From Lentzea xinjiangensis (GTDB taxonomy: Bacteria > Actinomycetota > Actinomycetes > Mycobacteriales > Pseudonocardiaceae), in contig NZ_FOFR01000014.1 of assembly GCF_900110955.1 (NCBI RefSeq), positions 62,001 through 126,000 of the forward strand: a stretch of DNA of 64,000 bases, in the 5' to 3' direction. The position numbers were made by a program, and so were the translations under genes. A model generated the notes under the pieces. The model saw only the letters and a list, made by a program, of their open reading frames with translations, was not told the origin of the DNA and did no database searches. Positions 57,657 to 64,000 of this stretch are shown here, piece after piece; the stretch's first letter is position 1; the number at the start of each line of letters is the position of its first letter.

Positions 57657-59039
57657 ATGGCCGCGATGCCGCGGTACCGCACCGACCCGAGTCCTCGCGC
57701 GCTGGCCGCCCGTCTGCGTGCCCTGCGCACCGCCGATGTTCCGGTCGCCTGCGGTGTGTACGCCGGACTTTCCGCACCCGTCGCCACCTCCGCGCTGCAC
57801 GCGCGGATCACCCACGCGATGGCGGAGGCGTTCGTGGCGGGCGCCGCCGCGGACGTGCCGCGGTTCGAGCCCCCGCCGTCGGCCCAGCTGCGGCTGCTGA
57901 CCGCGGCGAGCTGGGGCCGGCTCGACGGCGTGGGCGCCGACATGACGACCTTCCCGGTCGATCTCGCCGCGAAGCTGTGGTGGCGGGTGCACGAGCGCTC
58001 GCTCGGCTCGTTGCGCACGCCCGAACGCCGGCTCGCCTGCGACCTCCTGCTGCGCCTGGGATACCCGCGGCGCGCGGCCTCGGTGATCGGGCTCAGCGTG
58101 ATCGACGCGCGCACGCACGTGCTCTCGCCCGAGCTCGCGCTCGAACAGCTCGCCGTACTGCGCTGCCACCTCCCGGCGTCGGTGGTGGAGGCGATGGCGC
58201 TGCGGGGCGCCCGATCGACGCTCCCGCCCGAGACACGCCGGGACCTGGCCCTGTTCGTGGCGTTCCGCAACGCCGCCAGAGGCGCCGACTCCACGTCGCT
58301 GCGGGCCGCCGCAGCGCTGGCCACGAAAGCCTCGGCGGAGCTGCCCCGGCACGGGTTCGCCGGGGCGCTGCACCGGGCGCGGCTGCACCGGGCGCTCGCC
58401 GCGATCCCGTTCGCCCGGCGTGAAGCCCAGGAGACGCACCGGCTGCTCGGGCGGGCGCTGGAGGGCCTGGCGTCGCACCCGCCGGGCGAGGGCGTCCTCG
58501 CCCGGCTGGCGTGGGCGGACGAGCTCTACGCCCTGTGCTGCTTCCTCGTGCGGAGCCACCTCGCCGCCGGCCTGGCCCAGCGCGCCGTCGGGTACACCGG
58601 CGAGCTGGTCGAGCTCAGCCCCGGCGACGACCGGACGTGGGCGCTGCGAGGCGACGCCCTGGCCGCCGCCGGGAGGCTCGACGACGCGCTGGAGGCCTAC
58701 GGCCGTGGGGTGGCGCTCGGCGGCTGGGGTGCGGCGCGGGCGGCTCACCTGCGCGGGTTCGTGCTCGACCGCCTCGGCCGGGTGGCCGAGGCGGCCGAGG
58801 ACTACGTGCTGTCGCACCGCATCGACCCGACGGCGTCGGTGTCAGCGGGCGTCGGCCGTGACCAGCAACCTCAGGTGCGCGCCCAGCCAGGTGGCCGCGG
58901 CCGGGGCGTCGGCGAACGCCGTGACCCGGTCCGCCGCCGTGCGCAGACCGGTGCGCCGCAGGTGCGCGCCGACCTCGCGCACGCGGGCGAGGAGGCTGTC
59001 CGTCAGGTGGTCGAGGCCGCGGTGCGCGGCCTCGGCTAA
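57657..59039 (+). CDS. TPR-like helical protein with anomalous C-terminus
   Basis: 460 residues as read; helical, with TPR-like repeats in the second half (LAQRAVGYTGELVELSPGDDRTWALRGDALAAAGRLDDALEAYGRGVALGG, GRVAEAAEDYVLSHRIDPTAS). The N-terminal 300 residues are unrecognised. From about residue 397 (GVGRDQQPQVRAQ and on) the sequence is Arg/Gly/Gln-rich and is antisense to the C-terminal codons of the convergent SWIM gene, overlapping it by 198 bp. The adjacent frame has a TGA at 58859-58861 that would give a normal 20-bp overlap, so a frameshift or lost stop is likely and the real end is near 58860. GGGAGG precedes the ATG. Confidence 0.72.
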   Translation: MAAMPRYRTDPSPRALAARLRALRTADVPVACGVYAGLSAPVATSALHARITHAMAEAFVAGAAADVPRFEPPPSAQLRLLTAASWGRLDGVGADMTTFPVDLAAKLWWRVHERSLGSLRTPERRLACDLLLRLGYPRRAASVIGLSVIDARTHVLSPELALEQLAVLRCHLPASVVEAMALRGARSTLPPETRRDLALFVAFRNAARGADSTSLRAAAALATKASAELPRHGFAGALHRARLHRALAAIPFARREAQETHRLLGRALEGLASHPPGEGVLARLAWADELYALCCFLVRSHLAAGLAQRAVGYTGELVELSPGDDRTWALRGDALAAAGRLDDALEAYGRGVALGGWGAARAAHLRGFVLDRLGRVAEAAEDYVLSHRIDPTASVSAGVGRDQQPQVRAQPGGRGRGVGERRDPVRRRAQTGAPQVRADLAHAGEEAVRQVVEAAVRGLG

Positions 59040-60647
59040 CACCGTCAGCGCGCTGTCCACGCTCGCGCTCACCGGGTCGGACGCGGTGGTGCCCGGCGGC
59101 AGTGGGCGCGGCGGCGCGTCCGCGGCCAGGTCCAGGACCACGACCCCCGCCTCGGTGCGCACGGCGAGCGGGTCGACGACCAGTCTGCCGCGGTGCCTGC
59201 GGACCGACCCGGTGATCGTCACCGGACCGGCGGCCAGCGCCGCCGCCAGCGCGTCGAGCGACCGCGGCGCCACCGCCCGGTGCGTCGCCTCCAGGACGCA
59301 GGTGGTGCCGGTCGGGCCGTGCAGCGTGGCGGTGAGGCGTTGCGCGGCGGGGTCGTAGGCCAGGTCGCCCACCCCGGCGACGCGGACCGCGCGCACCAGC
59401 TCCGCCTCGACCCGCGCGCGGACCTGGCGCGGCGGCAGCTCGGCCAGGTGCGCGGCCGCCGCGTCGTAGTCGTCGACCACCAGCGCCTGCGGCAGGTGGT
59501 CCCACGCCGTGCCGACCGGGGTGAGCGAGGTCTTGGCGACACGACTGGTCTTCAGCGTCACCGCACGGCTCGCGCTGCGGGCGGCCGACTCCGAGACGAC
59601 GTTGGACGCGGCGAGCCGCTGGCCGGTGCGCAGGGGGGTGTCGCGCTGCACCAGCACCACGTCGCCCGACGCGAAGTAGACGTCGGCGGTGGTCTCGGTG
59701 CGCAGCCGTGCGCCCAGCGCCGTCAGCCGGACGCGGCGCAACGGCGTCTCCGCCGGTTCGTCGGGACCGAGCACCTCCGCGCGCGGCCCGGTCGCGGTGA
59801 TCCGCGCGTGCAGTTCGGTCAGCAGCGCGGCGAACCGCTCCGCCTCGTAGTCGGCGCTCCTGCGCCGGTACGCGGACAGCTGGGCGAGCAGGTCGGTGAC
59901 CACCGCCGCGGGCCAGTGCAGGCGCTGGGCGGTCAGGTCGCGGTGCAGGCGCTGCCACGCCACGTCGAGCACCTCGCTCGCGTTGGTGGCGCCGTCGAGC
60001 AGCAACTGCTCGACCAGGTCGCCGACCGCGGTCAGGTCGGCCGCGGTGGTGGGGGACCCGCCCACGTCGACGGTGTCGGTGCCCTGCTCGTCCGCTGCGC
60101 GGAACGCCCACACCGCCAACGCGGTCGCCTCGTCGCGGTTGACCGCGTCCGTGTGCACGTAGGACAGGTCACCGGGCACGAGGAAGGTGACCGTGCAGGT
60201 GGGCAGCTCCGCCTGGGCGGTCGGGTCGTCCGCGGCGGGACGGCGGAGCTTGGCGCGGTAGCCCGCCTGGAGGACGCGGCGGGCGCGGCGCAGCGTCCGC
60301 TCGCCCATCAGCGCCACCAGGTCGTCGTCCGTCACCGCGCCCGGTGACCACAGCTCGGCCGGGGCGGTGGTCTCCTGCGTGCGCTGGTACGCGAGGACGA
60401 CGGCGATCCGGTGGCGGCACACGCCCGACGCGCCGCAGCTGCACGGCGCCGCCTCGAGCGCGGTGCCGGGCGGCAGCGTGGTCGTGGTGCCGTCGGGGAA
60501 CTCGCCCCGGACGGCACCGGCCGGGTCGGTGCCGAGGGCGGGGACGACTCCCGCGTCGAGCTCTTTCACGGCGCGCTTCACCAAGCCGCGGTTGGCCAGC
60601 GCCGCGAGCGCGTCCGGGGTCAGCGCCAGCAGGTCGGATCGGGTCAC
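58842..60647 (-). CDS. SWIM zinc-finger protein
   Basis: 601-residue protein with an N-terminal SWIM finger, CSCGASGVCRH (CxCx5CxH), near residues 68-78, in a region LPPGTALEAAPCSCG..RHRIAVVLAYQ. The rest is a large alpha/beta region without a recognised catalytic motif. SWIM fingers bind DNA or proteins. It is the third of a leftward operon with a vWA protein and a DUF5682 protein; GTG 60647 overlaps the vWA stop by 4 bp (GTGA). Its 3' end is overlapped by the convergent TPR gene. Confidence 0.9.
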   Translation of the reverse strand: MTRSDLLALTPDALAALANRGLVKRAVKELDAGVVPALGTDPAGAVRGEFPDGTTTTLPPGTALEAAPCSCGASGVCRHRIAVVLAYQRTQETTAPAELWSPGAVTDDDLVALMGERTLRRARRVLQAGYRAKLRRPAADDPTAQAELPTCTVTFLVPGDLSYVHTDAVNRDEATALAVWAFRAADEQGTDTVDVGGSPTTAADLTAVGDLVEQLLLDGATNASEVLDVAWQRLHRDLTAQRLHWPAAVVTDLLAQLSAYRRRSADYEAERFAALLTELHARITATGPRAEVLGPDEPAETPLRRVRLTALGARLRTETTADVYFASGDVVLVQRDTPLRTGQRLAASNVVSESAARSASRAVTLKTSRVAKTSLTPVGTAWDHLPQALVVDDYDAAAAHLAELPPRQVRARVEAELVRAVRVAGVGDLAYDPAAQRLTATLHGPTGTTCVLEATHRAVAPRSLDALAAALAAGPVTITGSVRRHRGRLVVDPLAVRTEAGVVVLDLAADAPPRPLPPGTTASDPVSASVDSALTVLAEAAHRGLDHLTDSLLARVREVGAHLRRTGLRTAADRVTAFADAPAAATWLGAHLRLLVTADAR

Positions 60648-61747
60648 CTGAGCTTCTCCGCGACGAACTCCGCGAGCTGGCCGGGGGTCATGGCGCCGAC
60701 GTGGGCGCCGACGTTCGCGAGGCGCTGGCCCAGCGCCCGGTCGTAGTCCGGGTTCGCCTCCTCGTCCAGCGCCGCGAGGCACAGGACGTGGGTGCCCTGC
60801 TCGCACAGCTCCTTCACCGTGCGGATCAGGCGCGCCTCGCTGCCGCCCTCGTAGAAGTCGCTGATGATGGCGACGATCGCGCGGCGCGGGCTGTCCACGA
60901 GCCCGGCCCCGTACGCGACGGCCCCCGCGATGTCCGTGCCGCCGCCGAGCTGCACCTTCATCAGCAGCTCCACCGGGTCGGTCACGTCCGAGGTCAGGTC
61001 GACCACGTTGGTGTCGAACGCGACGAGGTGCGTCCGCAGCCCCGGCAGCCCCCACAGGCACGCCGCCGTGACGGCCGAGTGGATCACCGAGCTCGTCATC
61101 GAACCGGACTGGTCGACCAGCAGCACGACCTGCCACTGCTCGACGTGCCGTTTCGTGCGCGAGACGAACTTCGGGTGCTCGATCGCGAGCTTGCGCTCCT
61201 CCGGCTGGTAGCGCCGCAGGTTTGCCCTGATCGTCGCCCGGAAGTCGAAGTTGCGGGTGTTCTTGTGGATGCTCGGCCGCCGCGACCGCGTGCCGCTGAA
61301 CGCCGTCCGCACCTCCGTCCTCAGCTTCTCCATCAACTGCCTCACGACCGCCTCGACGATCTTGCGCGCCATCGCGAGCACCGCGGGGTTCATCAGGTGC
61401 TTGGTCCGCAGCACCGCCCGCAGCAGGGCCGGGTTCGGCTCGATGCGTTGCAGCACATCGGGATCGGTGACGACGTCGGTGATCTCGTACCGCTCGACCG
61501 CGTCGCGCTCGAGCCGTTCGACCGTCTCCCTGGGGAAGAGGCTGTGCACCTCGTCCAGCCAGTCGACGGTCTGCAGCACCGAGTCCTCGTCGCCGCCCTT
61601 GCGCACGCCGCGTTCGGCGAGCTCGGGATCGCGCCCGTAGAGCCACTCCAGCGCGGCGTCCCTGCGCCCGTTCTCCCCTGTGAGCCCGCCGGTGCGGCGC
61701 GCGGCTGGTTCGCCCAGGATCAGCCGCCAGCGTTCCAGGTCCGTCAT
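60644..61747 (-). CDS. VWA-domain protein
   Basis: 367-residue protein with a C-terminal von Willebrand A domain and intact MIDAS: LLVDQSGSMTSSVI, KVQLGGGTDIAGAV, IISDFYEGGSEARLI. The N-terminal 180 residues are a helical region (LERWRLILGEPAARR, WLDEVHSLFPRETVERLERDAVERYEI) found in vWA partners of MoxR-type AAA ATPases. It should bind Mg2+ and partner proteins. The ATG overlaps the DUF5682 stop by 4 bp, and the TGA overlaps the SWIM start by 4 bp, so the three genes are translationally coupled. Confidence 0.92.
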   Translation of the reverse strand: MTDLERWRLILGEPAARRTGGLTGENGRRDAALEWLYGRDPELAERGVRKGGDEDSVLQTVDWLDEVHSLFPRETVERLERDAVERYEITDVVTDPDVLQRIEPNPALLRAVLRTKHLMNPAVLAMARKIVEAVVRQLMEKLRTEVRTAFSGTRSRRPSIHKNTRNFDFRATIRANLRRYQPEERKLAIEHPKFVSRTKRHVEQWQVVLLVDQSGSMTSSVIHSAVTAACLWGLPGLRTHLVAFDTNVVDLTSDVTDPVELLMKVQLGGGTDIAGAVAYGAGLVDSPRRAIVAIISDFYEGGSEARLIRTVKELCEQGTHVLCLAALDEEANPDYDRALGQRLANVGAHVGAMTPGQLAEFVAEKLR

Positions 61748-63945
61748 GCCAGCCCGCCCTTCACCAGCAACGCGTCCACGCGCTTCTCCACGGCCATCGC
61801 CTCGGCCACCACCAGCGGGTCGGCGGTGAGGCGGGTGATGCTCCTGGCGCTGCCCTCGACGCCGCGGTGGGCGAGGACGGTCGTCGCGATCGTCTCCCGC
61901 TCCCTGGGCGGGAAGTAGCCGAAGGCGAGGCGCAAGGCGGGCAGCGCCACCAGGAACTCGTCCTCGGTCATCGCGCTGACCAGCTCGTCGAGCACCCCGA
62001 CCAGGTCAGGGCTCGCCAGCACCTCCTCGCGCGCCACGGCGAACAACCCGGCGAGCCAGTCGCCGAGCGCGTCGACGGCGCGCACCTTCCGCACGTCCGG
62101 TGTGCTGCCCAGCGCCCACGCGAGGCCGAGCGCCGCGCCGCGCAGGTCCGGCGGGGCCTGCGCGTCGTTGCTCACCCGCGTCGCCACGCCGGTGACGTCG
62201 GCGACGTCCAGTGACAGCGCGGCCTTCGCGTGCAGCACCGCGTCCCTGGTCGCGGCCATCGCCCGCAGCCGGTGCGGATCGGCCGGCGCCGGCCCGCCGT
62301 GCAGGCCTTCGACGAGCCACAGCACCCTGGCCGTCGCCTTGTCGATCACGCTGCCCAGCAACGGGTCGCGCTTCGTGCCGAACAACCTGTCGTGCCGCCA
62401 CAGCCCGAGCACCGCGCCGAGCACGTGGCCGAGCGCCGGGAGGTCGCCGGTCTCGGTGATGCCTTCGCCGAGCGCGGCCTTGACCTTGCCGGACAGCGTC
62501 GTGATCCCGCACAGCACCGCGTCGAACAGGATCGCGGCCAACTGGTCCAGCCGGGCGTCGCGGGAGCGCCGCTCCAGTGCCACCCCGGCCGCCTCCTCGA
62601 GCGTGGCGCCGTTCTCCGCGGCCTCGATCAGCGCCGCCACCCGTTCGTCGACGGGCCGGAGCGTCCACTGCTCGTCGAGCTGCGGCGGCGCGCCCTCCGC
62701 CGGCCCGCTCGTGCGCTCGAAGCCGGGGATCCGCAGCACCCGCAGGCGGTGCAGGATCCTGCTGCGCTCGAGCCCCCGCGCGTCGGTGAGGTCGAGGGCG
62801 ATCTTGCCCTCCCGGTCGAGGTCGTGCGCCCGCAGCAGCTCCTGCACGGCGTTGACCAGCGGCGGCGCCGGCGTGGCCGGGTGGAGCCGGCCGACCCGGT
62901 CGCCGCGCAGCGCCCCGATCATCTCGACCAGGGCCGGGTGCGCGCCGGGGTGCAGCGTGCCGCGCCGCGTCCACGGCGGCGGCTGCGTCAGGTCCTCGGA
63001 GATCAACGCGCTGGTCAGCCCGTCCAGCACGTCCGTGCGCGCCGGGTTCTCGTGCCCGCGCAACCGCGCCAGCGCCCCCGCCTGGGTGTGCGCCGCGATG
63101 AGGTCGGCCGTCGACACCGGCTGCTGCCTGCCGCGCAGCCGGGCCGCCACCGACTCGACCAGCCAGTCCGCCGCGCGCCGCACCCCGTTCTCCCAGACCT
63201 GCTGGTAGTAGCCGGGTGACGGCATGCCCGACTGGTAGCCGGTGAACGCGTCCAGCCGTGCGTGCGAGTACGGCACCAGGTAGCTGGCGCCCTTGTCGCG
63301 TTCGGGCACCTCCGGCCACTCGGTGCCGCCGTCGAGCTTGGCCTTGAGCGCGGGCGTGTGGAAGCCGCCGGTGACGACCACGACCGGCCTGTCGCCCGCG
63401 TCCCGCACCGCCGCCCGGACCCAGCGCGCCATGTACTCCTCGCGGGCCGAGTCGCCGGCGTCCGCGGTGGCCGTGCCGCGGAGCAGGTCGAAGTACTCGT
63501 CCATGCCCTTCGGCTCGGACTCGCACTCGAAGAGGTGGTCCCACAGCGCGTCGGCGTTGTCGACCGCGAACTCCCGGCACAGCCGTTCGACGACCTCGGC
63601 GTACCGCAGCTCCGCGTCGGCGTACCGGTTGCTGACGTCCCGGAAGGCCTCGTGCCACGCGGGCAGGTCGATGAACCTGACCTCCGCGCCGCACCGGCGC
63701 GCCTCGGTGATCGCCACCCACTCCGGCGAGTAGTCGCAGAACGGCGACCAGGACGCGTGCTCGTCGGAGTAGCTGAACAACGCGATCGGCAGCTCGTGGC
63801 CGAGCAGCAGCTCGTCGATGCGCTCGTTGAAGTCGGCGGGACCCTCGACGAGCACGTACGCGGGCTGCTGCGCGGAGATGGTGGCGGCGACCAGCCGGGC
63901 ACAGGCGGGACTGTGGTGCCGGACGCCGACGAACACGGCCCCCAT
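61744..63945 (-). CDS. DUF5682 family protein
   Basis: 733-residue protein beginning MGAVFVGVRHHSPACARLVAATI, with motifs VLVEGPADFNERIDELLLGHELPIALFSY, WVAITEARRCGAEVRFIDLPAWHEAF and VVVVTGGFHTPALKAKL in the N-terminal 300 residues. The arrangement (GVRHHSP, EGP, HTP) is like that of the TraB/ChaN erythromycin-esterase-like superfamily, with conserved His and Glu. The C-terminal half is helical. DUF5682 proteins typically occur with vWA, SWIM and MoxR-type AAA genes. ATG 63945 is preferred to the longer frame. The stop of an upstream leftward gene overlaps it by 1 bp (TGATG). Confidence 0.88.
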   Translation of the reverse strand: MGAVFVGVRHHSPACARLVAATISAQQPAYVLVEGPADFNERIDELLLGHELPIALFSYSDEHASWSPFCDYSPEWVAITEARRCGAEVRFIDLPAWHEAFRDVSNRYADAELRYAEVVERLCREFAVDNADALWDHLFECESEPKGMDEYFDLLRGTATADAGDSAREEYMARWVRAAVRDAGDRPVVVVTGGFHTPALKAKLDGGTEWPEVPERDKGASYLVPYSHARLDAFTGYQSGMPSPGYYQQVWENGVRRAADWLVESVAARLRGRQQPVSTADLIAAHTQAGALARLRGHENPARTDVLDGLTSALISEDLTQPPPWTRRGTLHPGAHPALVEMIGALRGDRVGRLHPATPAPPLVNAVQELLRAHDLDREGKIALDLTDARGLERSRILHRLRVLRIPGFERTSGPAEGAPPQLDEQWTLRPVDERVAALIEAAENGATLEEAAGVALERRSRDARLDQLAAILFDAVLCGITTLSGKVKAALGEGITETGDLPALGHVLGAVLGLWRHDRLFGTKRDPLLGSVIDKATARVLWLVEGLHGGPAPADPHRLRAMAATRDAVLHAKAALSLDVADVTGVATRVSNDAQAPPDLRGAALGLAWALGSTPDVRKVRAVDALGDWLAGLFAVAREEVLASPDLVGVLDELVSAMTEDEFLVALPALRLAFGYFPPRERETIATTVLAHRGVEGSARSITRLTADPLVVAEAMAVEKRVDALLVKGGLA

Positions 63946-64000
63946 CAGCCGGGCAGCCGGTGCCGGGCCTGGTGCAGCTCCTGCCACTGCCGGCCCTTGC
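63945..64000 (-). CDS. C-terminal fragment of a gene cut by the window edge
   Basis: The last 18 codons plus stop of a leftward gene: KGRQWQELHQARHRLPG. Its TGA overlaps the DUF5682 ATG by 1 bp. In related operons a MoxR-type AAA ATPase or a DUF5691 protein lies at this point, but the fragment is too short to tell which. Confidence 0.55.
   Translation of the reverse strand, partial: KGRQWQELHQARHRLPG

Noticed and set aside
1-64000. CRISPR arrays, tRNA or rRNA genes, insertion sequences, integrases
   Set aside because: No regularly spaced repeats, cloverleaf-like sequences, transposase motifs or att-like direct repeats were seen on reading both strands; a tRNA or CRISPR search program could confirm this.

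Overview
The window is about 64 kb of high-GC actinomycete chromosome, very probably from a Pseudonocardiaceae-type organism (Lentzea, Saccharothrix, Actinosynnema or Amycolatopsis group). The evidence is the very GC-rich third codon positions, many GTG starts, ATGA/GTGA stop-start overlaps, and the order pafA-pafB-pafC-tatA-tatC-helY-DUF4333-exonuclease-pepE. As I recall, this is the gene order of the Mycobacterium tuberculosis Rv2097c-Rv2089c region. I saw no rRNA, tRNA, CRISPR array, transposase, integrase or prophage.

Layout. 1-17.2 kb is a conserved housekeeping block: Pup ligase PafA, the WYL regulators PafB/PafC, the Tat translocase (TatA, TatC), a lipid/diacylglycerol kinase, HtpG, a HelY-type helicase, a DUF4333 membrane protein, an Eis-like acetyltransferase, a 5'-3' exonuclease, an M24 peptidase and an Lrp/AsnC regulator. 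17.3-22.2 kb is a six-gene leftward operon for trans-4-hydroxyproline catabolism (epimerase, HPC deaminase, three D-hydroxyproline dehydrogenase subunits, XRE-cupin regulator) with a palindromic operator. 22.2-29 kb is accessory: a DUF4231/SLATT-type membrane protein, an ankyrin protein, an MpaB-type oxygenase, hydrolases, and a GH18 chitinase with a DasR-like site. 29-36.5 kb holds a ricin/beta-helix exoprotein, an HTH-SRPBCC pair, a TIR protein coupled to a KGGVGR-type ATPase-TPR protein, and an alditol oxidase. 36.5-50 kb holds a SIP/UvrA-like pair with its TetR regulator, a PQQ-type propeller protein, an AfsR/SARP regulator, an epoxide hydrolase with a YafY-type WYL regulator, PP2C phosphatase, Ku, and small enzymes. 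50-55.6 kb is a secreted carbohydrate operon (GH97 plus a discoidin protein) with a LacI-like operator over its predicted start point. 55.6-64 kb holds a permuted NlpC/P60-like protein, an ArsR-TPR pair, and a SWIM-vWA-DUF5682 operon that runs off the right edge.

Two themes stand out. First, at least sixteen genes have a -10-like hexamer (TAnnnT or CAnnnT) ending 6-9 nt before the start codon and usually no Shine-Dalgarno sequence, which suggests pervasive leaderless transcription. In two places divergent leaderless genes share or nearly share their promoter; the extreme case is one 7-bp sequence, TACCCTA, that reads as a -10 on both strands. Second, convergent genes repeatedly overlap at their 3' ends by 8-28 bp, with one outlier of 198 bp. 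The best candidate for an undescribed system is the TIR + KGGVGR ATPase/TIR-like/TPR module at 32.3-35.3 kb, possibly transcribed with the upstream HTH-SRPBCC genes.
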